Part shown: one piece after another, positions 26,408 to 35,136 of the stretch
Position numbering within the stretch: position 1 is the stretch's first letter
How the letters are laid out: each line of letters begins with the position of its first letter
Source of the DNA: Bernardetia sp.
GTDB lineage: Bacteria > Bacteroidota > Bacteroidia > Cytophagales > Bernardetiaceae
Length of the DNA stretch: 64,000 nt
Assembly: GCA_020630575.1 (NCBI GenBank)
Contig: JAHDBD010000002.1
Coordinates: forward strand, 220,954-284,953
Reading direction: 5' to 3'
Translations under genes and position numbers: made by a program
Notes under the pieces: generated by a model
Told to the model about the DNA's origin: nothing
The model's database searches: none
Seen by the model: only the letters and a program-made list of their open reading frames with translations

Positions 26408-26443
26408 ATTTACAAAAATTAATTTTTCTAAATTTTCGTGTTT

Positions 26444-27199
26444 ATGAAAGATGCTCAAAAAACTAAAACTTCTTATTCTACTTGGATTTGGTTAGTAGTC
26501 ATAATTCTATTTTGGATTGGATTAGCAAAAGGAATTCCTATTTTACTAAGTCATCTAGCTGATACAGAAATCAAACAAACTTTGCTCCCTTTTCAAAATG
26601 AATATTTTTCGTGGTGGGCATACTTCAAAACAGATTCGTATATTTTTCTCAACGCTCCTTTAGTTCGTGCAAATAGTAGCTGGCGACTATTTTTTGCAAT
26701 TATTATTTGGCTTGTTTTGATGACACTTATTTATATTCCTTTTTCAGCTTTTAAGAATAATAAAGTAACTGATACTATTTTTAGAAGCATTGTTTGGATA
26801 CTGTTTTTTGTAATCACTTTAGCTGTTTATTTTTTACCCTTGCGAGAAACTATCATTGACACCACTAATAAAGTCTTTTTTGTAAGAGAACAGCCTTTTA
26901 CTAAAGCTATAAAAATCAATTTTTCGGAAGTAACAGAATTACAATTTGAAACAAAACGAACTTCAACAGCAGATGAAAATTATTATCTAATTACCTTAGA
27001 AGTTTATGTTGCACAACAAAACGGAACAAAAATAAAATTAGGAGAACGCCCTTTGCAAGAAATTGATATTAGAAAAGAGAACGAAAGAGAATTGTATAGA
27101 AGAGAACCTGCATCCCAAAAGACATTAGATTATATGAAAAATTTAGAGCTAAAATTGAATGAAATTATTGGAATAAAGGATGATTATAAGCCTTACTAA
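26444..27199 (+). CDS. Hypothetical membrane protein
   Basis: 251 residues from the ATG at 26444 (a GTG two codons earlier is possible). Three hydrophobic spans: ~15-35 (WIWLVVIILFWIGLAKGI), ~85-105 (LFFAIIIWLVLMTLIYIPF) and ~115-135 (SIVWILFFVITLAVYFLPL). The C-terminal part is a soluble beta-rich domain (VFFVREQPFTKAIKINFSEV, ITLEVYV) ending in a helix. Family not recognised; the C-terminal half may be a PH-like domain. Confidence 0.65.
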   Translation: MKDAQKTKTSYSTWIWLVVIILFWIGLAKGIPILLSHLADTEIKQTLLPFQNEYFSWWAYFKTDSYIFLNAPLVRANSSWRLFFAIIIWLVLMTLIYIPFSAFKNNKVTDTIFRSIVWILFFVITLAVYFLPLRETIIDTTNKVFFVREQPFTKAIKINFSEVTELQFETKRTSTADENYYLITLEVYVAQQNGTKIKLGERPLQEIDIRKENERELYRREPASQKTLDYMKNLELKLNEIIGIKDDYKPY

Positions 27200-27231
27200 T
27201 TTTTAATAAAAATGATTTAGTTATAATTCCG

Positions 27232-27240
27232 TATTTTTGC
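27232..27240 (+). promoter_or_regulatory. Candidate -7 element for the methyltransferase gene
   Basis: TATTTTTGC is an exact TAnnTTTG match 58 bases before the ATG at 27298. The -33 side has only TTTA at a suboptimal distance. Confidence 0.4.
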
Positions 27241-27297
27241 ATAAAATTTCAATCCGTAATTTGAATACTTATTTATTCATAAAGAAAAAGCTGTTTT

Positions 27298-28143
27298 ATG
27301 GCAATTAGCAATACAGAATTAGAGCAACAAGGAAAACATGAAGACCTCCACAAAAGAGAAGCTGATTTTCATGACGATTGGGCAACCTCCGAAGACCTTG
27401 CAGAAATAGATGTAGTAGCACTTTTTGAAGGACTTTGTGCCATCGAAAATAGATATATGATTGAGCAAATGGGCAATCTGCAAGGTAAAAAAATACTTGA
27501 TGTTGGTGCAGGATTGGGCGAAAGCTCAGTTTATTTTGCTATGCAAGGCGCAGAAGTAACCTATACAGATATTTCTCCACAAATGGGCGAACTTGCAAAA
27601 GAGTTAGCCAAACAATATGGAGTAAAAATTAATGTTGTGATTTCTCCTGCCGAAAAAATGGTTTTTGAGAAGGATTATTTTGATATTGTCTATTGTGCAA
27701 ACCTAATGCACCACGTTCCCGAATCTGAACATACAATTTGGTTAGAAAATATACATCAGTTTTTGAGAAAAGGTGGAAAACTCTATACTTGGGATCCAAT
27801 AAAATATAATCCTGTGATTAATGTTTATCGAAAAATGGCAATGGATGTCAGAACGATTGATGAAATGCCTTTGGGTTTTGATATTCTAAAAAAATATAAA
27901 GCTACTTTTTCCAATGTTCATCACAAAGAATTTTGGCTTTCTACACTTTGGTTATTCTTGTATTATTATTTGATAAAAGGTTACAATCCTAATAAAATTA
28001 GATATTGGAAACGCATTTATAAGGAAAATGAAAAAACAATCGGTTGGTGGTTTAAGCCTCTTTCAGCGTTAGATAATTTATTATTAAAAATTCCTCTAAT
28101 TAATAGATTGGCTTGGAATATTGTTATTGTAGCCGAAAAGTAA
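27298..28143 (+). CDS. Class I SAM-dependent methyltransferase
   Basis: 281 residues. The Rossmann core carries motif I KILDVGAGLGESSVYFA (~63-79), the acidic strand VTYTDIS, the motif around VISPAEKMVFEKDYFDIVYCANLMHHV and the GGKLYTWDP strand. The C-terminal third (FWLSTLWLFLYYYLIKGYNP) is hydrophobic and may associate with the membrane. Substrate unknown; lipids or quinone-like molecules are possible given the hydrophobic end. Single gene. Confidence 0.88.
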   Translation: MAISNTELEQQGKHEDLHKREADFHDDWATSEDLAEIDVVALFEGLCAIENRYMIEQMGNLQGKKILDVGAGLGESSVYFAMQGAEVTYTDISPQMGELAKELAKQYGVKINVVISPAEKMVFEKDYFDIVYCANLMHHVPESEHTIWLENIHQFLRKGGKLYTWDPIKYNPVINVYRKMAMDVRTIDEMPLGFDILKKYKATFSNVHHKEFWLSTLWLFLYYYLIKGYNPNKIRYWKRIYKENEKTIGWWFKPLSALDNLLLKIPLINRLAWNIVIVAEK

Positions 28144-28170
28144 TTTGTAGTATAATTTCGCTTATTTTTT

Positions 28171-28204
28171 AAAGCAGAATATAATTCGATTTATGTTCTG
28201 CTTT
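28171..28204. terminator. Terminator between convergent genes
   Basis: AAAGCAGAATATAA (28171-28184) pairs, with few mismatches, with TTATGTTCTGCTTT (28191-28204), between the stops of the methyltransferase and OmpA genes. Confidence 0.7.
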
Positions 28205-28222
28205 GTTTTATTCGTTGTAAAG

Positions 28223-28975
28223 TCATTCTTCACACATCCATTCAAGCACAAAAACATAAAAATTATCAGAGTTTTCAAAATTATAACCCTTAATTACATC
28301 AATCACTATATGAGTTGCATACTCTTCTAACTCTTCTGGAATCTTCATAGTTGGCATAGTATATTTTTCTTTTTCTAAGTTACGCATCGAAATATAATCT
28401 AAAAATAGAAATTCATATTCCAAATACTCTCTTATATCTTCACTTTTATCTCCATAAGCACAAATAACAATATGCTTTTTAGGATAAATATTTTTAAACT
28501 CTTTGGTAAGAGTAATTAAAGAATTTATAGATTTTACTCTTGCTTGAGCAAACATAGTATACTCTTTGAAGTCAGCATATACTTCTACTCTTCTATTTGC
28601 CGATTGATTAAACTTATCTGGAATACCATTTACAGTATTAGGATATTTAGGTTGGTTTGCTCCATAAAATTCAATTTTTAGACGACAACTATCCACACCG
28701 TTTTCTATTAAAAAATTTCTACAAAAATAAACTCTTTCTCTACTAAGGTTCATTGCTTCAACAGAGTCTTTGCATTCATAAGCATCTGTGTGTCCAATCA
28801 CTATAAAACTTGCTAACTCATAATCCTGTAATTCGTCTAATAATATATATAGCATTTCCTTTTCATCTTTACTTGGTTCTATTTTTCCTTTTTCAAAGTT
28901 TATACTAGAAAGTTTATCTGCAAAACTCAAAAAACAATAAAAACAAAACAGAAAAGTCAGAATATATTTTTTCAT
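28223..28975 (-). CDS. OmpA-domain protein, paralogue 1
   Basis: 250 residues. Signal peptide MKKYILTFLFCFYCFLSFA identical in all 19 residues to the upstream neighbour. Residues ~22-128 are an OmpA-type peptidoglycan-binding domain (FIVIGHTDAYECKDSVEAM, LSRERVYFCRNFLIENGV, SANRRVEVYA) with the Asp and Arg used to bind peptidoglycan. The C-terminal half is unassigned and ends VLEWMCEE, shared with the paralogue. Probably periplasmic and wall-bound; no barrel. Forms a tandem pair with the gene at 29015. Confidence 0.85.
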   Translation of the reverse strand: MKKYILTFLFCFYCFLSFADKLSSINFEKGKIEPSKDEKEMLYILLDELQDYELASFIVIGHTDAYECKDSVEAMNLSRERVYFCRNFLIENGVDSCRLKIEFYGANQPKYPNTVNGIPDKFNQSANRRVEVYADFKEYTMFAQARVKSINSLITLTKEFKNIYPKKHIVICAYGDKSEDIREYLEYEFLFLDYISMRNLEKEKYTMPTMKIPEELEEYATHIVIDVIKGYNFENSDNFYVFVLEWMCEE

Positions 28976-29014
28976 TTTATATCATGATTTTTAATATAAA
29001 ATAATGTACTTAAA

Positions 29015-29785
29015 TCACTCTTCACATGTCCATTCAAGAACACAAACATAAAAACCAAACGTTTTATCAATTTTACGTTCCTCTATAAAATAAGCAAAGT
29101 CTAACCCTAAATGTGTATTTTGTTTTACTAATTCACTCAATAAAAAAGTATCTTCAAAAATATAATTCTCTTCATTTGAAAGTTTGATTACAATTAAATG
29201 CCTACCCAAATCTGTCATGTAATCATCAAATTTCTTCATATTTTTTCTATCAACTGTACCAAAAATAATAAGTTGGCTATTTTCCAAAAATTTATAATCT
29301 TCATTAAATTTGATTGTAAATCTTAATAGAGAATCAACCGAACTTAATTTTTTAGCTGCATACAACCTATATTTTTTATATGTTGGAATAAACTCTACTC
29401 TCCTATTGATTGCTTTATTTGCTGCATTTTCTTTTCCATCAATTACATTTGGAACAGTAGGACTGTTTTTTCCAAAAGAATAAATAGGTAATCTACATTT
29501 ATCAATTCCTCTTTTCACTAAATATTGCTGTGAATTGTATGCTCTTTTCCACCCTAAAAGAATAGCATCTAAGGAATCCTCACATTCATAAAAATCTGTA
29601 TGTCCTTGTATTTTGAGACAAGAAGAAGGCGCATTTTTCAAATACTCTACTATTTTATCTAACTCATATTTAGAATCATTATTTAGTTCAGACTTTCCTG
29701 TATAAAAATTGATATTAGAAAAACCAGATGCAAAACTCAAAAAGCAATAAAAACAAAACAGAAAAGTCAGAATATATTTTTTCAT
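29015..29785 (-). CDS. OmpA-domain protein, paralogue 2
   Basis: 256 residues, same architecture as its neighbour: identical 19-residue signal peptide, OmpA domain at ~22-130 (CLKIQGHTDFYECEDSLDA, LVKRGIDKCRLPIYSFG, AINRRVEFIP) and an unassigned C-terminal half ending VLEWTCEE. Sequence similarity is moderate in the mature protein but nearly complete at DNA level over the signal peptide, indicating duplication with a conserved or converted 5' end. The 39-base gap suggests cotranscription. Confidence 0.85.
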   Translation of the reverse strand: MKKYILTFLFCFYCFLSFASGFSNINFYTGKSELNNDSKYELDKIVEYLKNAPSSCLKIQGHTDFYECEDSLDAILLGWKRAYNSQQYLVKRGIDKCRLPIYSFGKNSPTVPNVIDGKENAANKAINRRVEFIPTYKKYRLYAAKKLSSVDSLLRFTIKFNEDYKFLENSQLIIFGTVDRKNMKKFDDYMTDLGRHLIVIKLSNEENYIFEDTFLLSELVKQNTHLGLDFAYFIEERKIDKTFGFYVCVLEWTCEE

Positions 29786-29947
29786 TTTTGATAGAAGATT
29801 AAAGTAAAAATAGCCTTACACCCAAAAGTAAGCGAAGCTAAATATAAAAAAATCAAAACGAATTTAGTTTATTATACGAATGGATAGAATTTTGGTAAAT
29901 TAGCTTATTATTACTGAACTCTATACACAACACAAAAAAATAAAATT

Positions 29948-30856
29948 ATGTCATTACTATTCGATTCATTTAAAGACTGGCAAAACCATTGCGAAACCAA
30001 TAACGAACCTCTTTATAAATCTGTTTTAGAATATGAAACAGAACTTAGAGGAAAATCCGAAACACAGATTTTTGAAAACCTTAGTAAAGCATTTGGAGTG
30101 ATGAAAGATGCCGTCGAAACAGGACTAAAAGAAGAAATGATTTCTCGTTCTGGAATGATAAACAATGGTGCAAAGAAAGTTTATCGCTATCCTACGCCTG
30201 TTTTATCATTAGAATTTCAACATTTGATAGCTCGCTCACTAGCTGCAAAAGAAGTCAATTCGTGTATGGGACGTATTGTGGCTGCACCGACGGCAGGAGC
30301 TTCTGGGATTCTCCCAGGGACTCTTTATACGCTGCAAGAAATTCATGGAATAGAAGAACATAAAATTTTAGAAGGACTTTTGGTAGCTGCTGGAATTGCA
30401 CTTATTATCGAACAAAATGCTTCTTTGGCTGGTGCTGTTGGTGGCTGTCAAGCTGAAACAGGAAGTGCTGCTGCAATGGCTTCAGGTGCAATGGTTTATT
30501 GTTTGGAAGGAGATATAAATCAAGTTTTTGGAGCTGTGGCAATTACAATTCAATGTATGCTTGGTTTGGTTTGTGACCCTGTGGCTGGTCTTGTCGAAGT
30601 TCCTTGTGTGGTTAGAAATGCAAGTGCAGCAGCCATTGCTTTTTCTTCGGCTCAAATTTCGCTGGCTAATGTAAATGCTGTTATTCCTGTTGATGAATGT
30701 GTCGCTGCGATGGGCGAAATTGGACAAAGTATGGAAGCAAGATATAAAGAAACGGCTTTGGGAGGACTTGCAGCAACTTCTACTGGTCAGCAAATTTCAA
30801 AACGGGTCTTGATTCATGATATTGAAATGCTTCCCGATGAGGACGAAGAAAATTAG
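29948..30856 (+). CDS. sdaA: L-serine ammonia-lyase, iron-sulfur type, alpha subunit/domain
   Basis: Converts L-serine to pyruvate and ammonia using a 4Fe-4S cluster. 302 residues. The alpha-domain hallmarks are present: SRSGMINNGAKK, SCMGRIVAAPTAGASGILPG, GGCQAETGSAAAMASGA and QCMLGLVCDPVAGLVEVPC, which supply the cluster cysteines. Some species have a separate beta subunit gene; none is adjacent here, so it must be elsewhere. The DUF6702 protein follows after 74 bases. Confidence 0.93.
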   Translation: MSLLFDSFKDWQNHCETNNEPLYKSVLEYETELRGKSETQIFENLSKAFGVMKDAVETGLKEEMISRSGMINNGAKKVYRYPTPVLSLEFQHLIARSLAAKEVNSCMGRIVAAPTAGASGILPGTLYTLQEIHGIEEHKILEGLLVAAGIALIIEQNASLAGAVGGCQAETGSAAAMASGAMVYCLEGDINQVFGAVAITIQCMLGLVCDPVAGLVEVPCVVRNASAAAIAFSSAQISLANVNAVIPVDECVAAMGEIGQSMEARYKETALGGLAATSTGQQISKRVLIHDIEMLPDEDEEN

Positions 30857-30930
30857 AAATTACAGATTACAGAAATTAGTTTTTTCATTTTAGTAATAGC
30901 AAATTTAGTTTTATAATTTTAAATAAAAAC

Positions 30931-31470
30931 ATGTCAAAAAATAAATATTCAAAGATACTAGGACTTTTACTCCTAGCATTTGCTCTTTTTTCATTCGTTC
31001 CAAAACACGCTATTCATTTGAGCATTACAGAAATGGATTTCAGAGTAAAAGAAGACAAAACAGAAATTCAAATTTCTCATAAAATTTTTATAGACGATTT
31101 GGAAAAAGCACTTCGAAAGAATTATAAAATAGCTTTTGAAAAATCTAAACCAAATCTTTCTACCAAAACACAACATAAAGAAGCCGAAAAATATATTTAT
31201 GAATATCTAAAAAAAGTAGTTGATATAACTATTAATTCTCAAAAAACAGAGATAAACTATGTTGGGCTAGAGTTTGAAGGAGATGTAGTTTGGATATATG
31301 GAACTTTGGAAAAAGAAAGTTCAAGTGAAAAAGAATCTATTTCTATAAAAAATATGATTTTGATGGATTTATTTAATGACCAAAGAAATATGCTTTATAT
31401 GACTAAAGAAAAAACGAAAGAGTTTCTAAATTTTACAAATGATGAACGTAGTCAAGCAATAAAATTTTAA
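30931..31470 (+). CDS. DUF6702-like secreted or membrane-anchored protein
   Basis: 179 residues. A signal peptide or N-terminal anchor (~8-24, ILGLLLLAFALFSFVP) precedes a beta-rich domain beginning HAIHLSITEMDFRVKEDKTEIQISHKIF, the usual opening of DUF6702 proteins. The rest (IDDLEKALRKNY, INYVGLEFEGDVVWIYG) fits the family as I remember it. Function unknown. Confidence 0.7.
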   Translation: MSKNKYSKILGLLLLAFALFSFVPKHAIHLSITEMDFRVKEDKTEIQISHKIFIDDLEKALRKNYKIAFEKSKPNLSTKTQHKEAEKYIYEYLKKVVDITINSQKTEINYVGLEFEGDVVWIYGTLEKESSSEKESISIKNMILMDLFNDQRNMLYMTKEKTKEFLNFTNDERSQAIKF

Positions 31471-31609
31471 AATATCTGCTAAAATTTATTTTTTTTAAGT
31501 AAATAGAAATATAAATTGGTTTTTGATTTTATTTTTTGATATATTTTGATTGTCAAAACTCACACTATGAAGTAAATAACTAACTACATCACTACTAACT
31601 ATTTTTTTT

Positions 31610-32227
31610 ATGGAAAATAATTCCTCTTCTACTGAAAAAACCTCTTCAAAAGCTAATTTTTCTGGACAGTCTTATAATCACAATCCACAAGAAAGAACAG
31701 TTGCTCTTATGAGTGATGAAGAGTATATCAATGAACGTTTAGTAGCTCAAATGAATTGGTATGATAGAAAAAGTAGTGATAATAAGAAAAAATATAAGCG
31801 TATTAAAAGAACTGAATCAGTTATTGCAGCTCTTATTCCTGTCGTAATTACTTTTGGTGCTTTTAAGATTGTTCAAGAAAATGACTTGGGTGTTTATCTT
31901 CAGGTTATTGCTGCTTTAGCTGGTGTTGCTTTAGTAATTATGAATAGCTTTTTAGAACTAGATGAACATCACAAACTTTGGAAAGAATATCGTGTAACGT
32001 GCGAAATGATGCGCCATGAGCGTTATATGTACATGACACGTAGTGAACCTTATGACGAAGCTGATGCTTTTCCTCTTTTGGTAGAAAAAATTGAAGCTAT
32101 TCTAAATTCTGAAACGCAACGTTGGAAGCAAATTGATAAAAAATCTGATAAACAAGCAAAAAATCCTGTCCTACAAAACGAAGACGAAATAGCATCGAAA
32201 GACAATAAAAAGACTTCAATTAATTAA
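31610..32227 (+). CDS. DUF4231/SLATT-like two-span membrane protein
   Basis: 205 residues. A polar N-terminus (~1-50) leads to two adjacent membrane helices (~70-87 SVIAALIPVVITFGAF and ~96-114 LQVIAALAGVALVIMNSFL), then a conserved helical tail: ELDEHHKLWKEYRVTCEMMRHERYMYMTRSEPYD. This is the layout of DUF4231 proteins, which I recall as members of the SLATT group, 2TM pore-like candidates in nucleotide-signalling conflict systems. It lies 34 bases before a deoxyribosyltransferase-like gene, an association seen in such systems. An effector role at the membrane is inference. Confidence 0.72.
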   Translation: MENNSSSTEKTSSKANFSGQSYNHNPQERTVALMSDEEYINERLVAQMNWYDRKSSDNKKKYKRIKRTESVIAALIPVVITFGAFKIVQENDLGVYLQVIAALAGVALVIMNSFLELDEHHKLWKEYRVTCEMMRHERYMYMTRSEPYDEADAFPLLVEKIEAILNSETQRWKQIDKKSDKQAKNPVLQNEDEIASKDNKKTSIN

Positions 32228-32261
32228 AAATTAGTAATTTATTTTTTTAAATTATAAGAAA

Positions 32262-32687
32262 ATGCCAAAAGTATTTTTAGGAGGAACTGTAAATGGTTCG
32301 AAATGGAGAAATTATGTAATGCCTCGCCTACATATAGATTATTTTGACCCTGTGGTGGAAGAATGGAACGATGAAGCCTACCAAAAAGAGCTACACGAAA
32401 GAGAACATTGTGAATATTGTCTGTATGTACTTACTCCAATGATGAAAGGAGTTTATTCGGTGGCAGAAGTAGTAGATGACTCAAATAAGAGACCTAAAAA
32501 AACTCTTTTTTGTTTTCTGACAAGAGATGGAGATAAAGAATTTGACCCTGTACAAATAAAATCTATGAATGCTGTTACTAAAATGGTAATTGCTAATGGT
32601 GCAAAGCATTTTGAAAACTTAGATGAAGTAATTTCGTTTCTCAATACTGCACCTAGAAAAATTAGACACGCTTCTCCAACCTATTAA
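32262..32687 (+). CDS. Nucleoside 2-deoxyribosyltransferase-like protein
   Basis: 141 residues of a Rossmann-like fold. KVFLGGTVNGSKWRN at ~4-17 is the phosphate/sugar-binding start of the NDT-like family, YFDPVVEEWND at ~27-37 and CLYVLTPMMKGVYSVAEVVDDS at ~53-74 carries the probable catalytic Glu69. The family includes nucleobase transferases and NAD- or nucleotide-processing relatives in conflict systems. It is set tightly between the SLATT-like gene (34 bases) and the membrane protein (8 bases), so the three form an operon. Substrate unknown. Confidence 0.82.
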   Translation: MPKVFLGGTVNGSKWRNYVMPRLHIDYFDPVVEEWNDEAYQKELHEREHCEYCLYVLTPMMKGVYSVAEVVDDSNKRPKKTLFCFLTRDGDKEFDPVQIKSMNAVTKMVIANGAKHFENLDEVISFLNTAPRKIRHASPTY

Positions 32688-32695
32688 AAAAAAAC

Positions 32696-33166
32696 ATGCA
32701 AAACGATAATTTTTTAGATAAAGACTCTTTTTATTCAGAAACAGGATTTCAAATTACTAACCGTTCGAAAAATTTTCTTGCTACGGCAGCTTTTTGGGGA
32801 AAAATAGTAGCCATCTTGGGATTTTTGTTTACAGCTCTTATGGTTTTGATTATTGTAGCTGTTTTTTTTACAGACTCATCTGATATTAACCAAGAATTTG
32901 GAGATTTTGGGCTTGTTAGTACAAAAATAGGCATCGTACTAATTTATTTTTTAACTGCCTTAGCTTATTTTATTCCTTCTTTATATTTATTTTTCTTTGC
33001 TCAGAAAACACAAGAATCGATACGTCATTCAGACAATAAAGCCTTAGAAGAAGGATTCAAAAACTTAAAATCACTTTTCAAATTTGCAGGAATCATTACA
33101 CTTCTTACTTTAGTTTTGTTTGGTCTTGTTCTTGTATTTTTTATGTTTGTAGGAGCTAGTATGTAA
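32696..33166 (+). CDS. DUF5362-like membrane protein
   Basis: 156 residues with four hydrophobic spans (~30-55, ~73-95 TKIGIVLIYFLTALAYFIP, and ~128-150), and the loop FFAQKTQESIRHSDNKALEEGFKNLKSLFKF, which resembles the DUF5362 family common in Bacteroidota. Function unknown. It begins 8 bases after the deoxyribosyltransferase-like gene, a spacing that implies cotranscription; whether it belongs to the same function is open. Confidence 0.65.
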   Translation: MQNDNFLDKDSFYSETGFQITNRSKNFLATAAFWGKIVAILGFLFTALMVLIIVAVFFTDSSDINQEFGDFGLVSTKIGIVLIYFLTALAYFIPSLYLFFFAQKTQESIRHSDNKALEEGFKNLKSLFKFAGIITLLTLVLFGLVLVFFMFVGASM

Positions 33167-33174
33167 AACTTCAT

Positions 33175-33864
33175 TTATAACTTCATCTTATCAAAAACAT
33201 TCATTTTTTCTTTTTTGAATTGCATAGCATATAAATAACTACCTATTTCAAAAATTCCATAAAATGGAGAAGATTCTGTTTCCAAATTTGTTGGAAACCA
33301 TTCTTTTTTAATTTCATTATTTGGTAGAAGAAATAATCCTTCTTGTGTTCCATTTGTACCAAACCTTTCCAAATCTCCTTTCCAAAACTTTGAATTTAGC
33401 TCAGTTTCTAGTTTTTGGTTTACTTCTCTTATATTTTTGGTAGGCATTCCAATTTCATTTACACAAAGGATTTGAGATAAATCAAATTCTTTCTTAGCTG
33501 TTTCATTTTTTAGGTCATAACGAACAATAAACTCTGCAATATTTCCAGCACCATCATAAAAATAAATAGAATCAGCATTCCAACTCTCAAAACGTTGAAT
33601 AATCCTTTTATCTTCAATTTTTATAATATCTAACCTACTACTCAACCATTTTATGGCTGCTTCCAACTGATTAGAGGGAATAAGAAAACAATAATGATAA
33701 ATATGCTTTTGCTGACTAGCTTCGAAAGTAATTTTGGTAAAACCTATCTGTAGAGTAAAATTTCTAATACTCGTTTTGCTTATTTCGAAACCAAGAGTTT
33801 TTTTATAAAAATAAAGTTGTTCTGTTAATTGGTTTGTAAATAATGTTAGTTCCCTGATTTTCAT
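33175..33864 (-). CDS. VOC (glyoxalase/dioxygenase-fold) protein
   Basis: 229 residues with the vicinal-oxygen-chelate pattern. The first module opens KIRELTLFTNQLTEQLYFYKKTLGFEI and closes DSIYFYDGAGNIAEFIVRYD, with a potential metal Glu at the end; a second module begins SQILCVNEIGMPTKNI. Such proteins can be lyases, dioxygenases or resistance proteins; the reaction is not predictable here. The gene is convergent with the DUF5362-like gene with only 8 bases between stops and no terminator. Confidence 0.8.
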   Translation of the reverse strand: MKIRELTLFTNQLTEQLYFYKKTLGFEISKTSIRNFTLQIGFTKITFEASQQKHIYHYCFLIPSNQLEAAIKWLSSRLDIIKIEDKRIIQRFESWNADSIYFYDGAGNIAEFIVRYDLKNETAKKEFDLSQILCVNEIGMPTKNIREVNQKLETELNSKFWKGDLERFGTNGTQEGLFLLPNNEIKKEWFPTNLETESSPFYGIFEIGSYLYAMQFKKEKMNVFDKMKL

Positions 33865-33930
33865 AAAATGGAGGATTTGATTGAAGCTGTTTACTAGTAA
33901 ACTTCAAAATAGTTATTTTATTTAATCCAA

Positions 33931-34995
33931 TCAATAACTTTCGATTTTCTCTTCTTTATGTTTAGCTAATAAAAATCCATACGCTTCAAGTCCGTTTATA
34001 TGCGTAAAAATCACTTTTAAAACACCTGTTACAGGAAGCGCAATTACAGCACCTACTACTCCCCAAAGAGCTGAAAAAACCACTACTCCAAAAATAGTAG
34101 CAAATGGATTTAAGTCTATTTCGTCGCCAACAATCCAAGGTGTAAGAATATAACTTTCCAATATTTGAGCTATCACAAGCACGCCCAAGACAATAAGACC
34201 AGAAGTCAGACCAGAATACAAAGAAGCTAAAACAAGAGCAGAACCACTTCCAATAATATTTCCAACATAAGGAATAATAGAAAATAAAGCTGCAAAAAGA
34301 GCCAAAAACAGCGCATAAGGAACATTTCCTATCAAAAAACCAATATAATACATAACAAATAAAATTGTCATGATTTTACCTTTTCCTATTAAATAATTAC
34401 TAACTGTTTCGCCTGATTCTTTAATAATTTCTCTCATGGCTGATAGTTCTGTAGAAGGAGTGAGTGTATAGAAAAAACCCTGCAACATTTTTTTTTGCAT
34501 CAATAGTAGAACAATATAAATAAGAATAATAAAAGATTGAGAAAGAAGAGTCACTAAAGACTCAGCCATTTTTTTACCATAGCCTTTCAATTGATCTTTG
34601 AAGGATTCAGAATTAGAAGCCATTCTGATAGGATTGAAACCCAAATTTTGCTCAGACCAACTTTCCATTTTATCTATTTTTTGAGTAGATTTTTTTTGAA
34701 TCTCTTCCCAATCTTCCGAAATATTTTCTACTCGGTTGGTCACAACTGCACTTATCGCAACACCAGCAGTTATCAATAAAAACATAGAACAAGTAATAGC
34801 CAACCACTTTGGGAATTTCCATTTTTGCATAAAAAATTCATTAGGCTTATCCAAAACAGCAGCCAAAATGATAGCTAGAAAAAGAGGTAACAAAACAGAA
34901 GAAGCAAAATAACAAATTGCCACAACAGCAATCGAAACAACAAGAACTTTTAAAAAATGATTTGTAGAAATAGTGAGTTTGAGAGAATTATTCAT
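33931..34995 (-). CDS. AI-2E/PerM-family transporter
   Basis: 354 residues with about eight spans: two at the start (FLKVLVVSIAVVAICYFASSVLLP), a cytoplasmic/periplasmic segment rich in charged residues (~80-130), then clustered spans with SIIPYVGNIIGSGSALVLASLY and the typical ending SYILTPWIVGDEIDLNPFATIFGVV. Family members export AI-2 or ions and are widespread; the actual substrate cannot be stated. Confidence 0.9.
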   Translation of the reverse strand: MNNSLKLTISTNHFLKVLVVSIAVVAICYFASSVLLPLFLAIILAAVLDKPNEFFMQKWKFPKWLAITCSMFLLITAGVAISAVVTNRVENISEDWEEIQKKSTQKIDKMESWSEQNLGFNPIRMASNSESFKDQLKGYGKKMAESLVTLLSQSFIILIYIVLLLMQKKMLQGFFYTLTPSTELSAMREIIKESGETVSNYLIGKGKIMTILFVMYYIGFLIGNVPYALFLALFAALFSIIPYVGNIIGSGSALVLASLYSGLTSGLIVLGVLVIAQILESYILTPWIVGDEIDLNPFATIFGVVVFSALWGVVGAVIALPVTGVLKVIFTHINGLEAYGFLLAKHKEEKIESY

Positions 34996-35136
34996 AGCAA
35001 AAAATGTTTCCTAATAAATTGTGAAAGTTAAAAAAATGGGAAGCTACACTATAAACAAACTATGAAAATCAATATTGTTTAGTATTTGCTTTGAAATAAA
35101 GAGTTTTAAAAAAATAAATTCTATCAAAAATACAAA

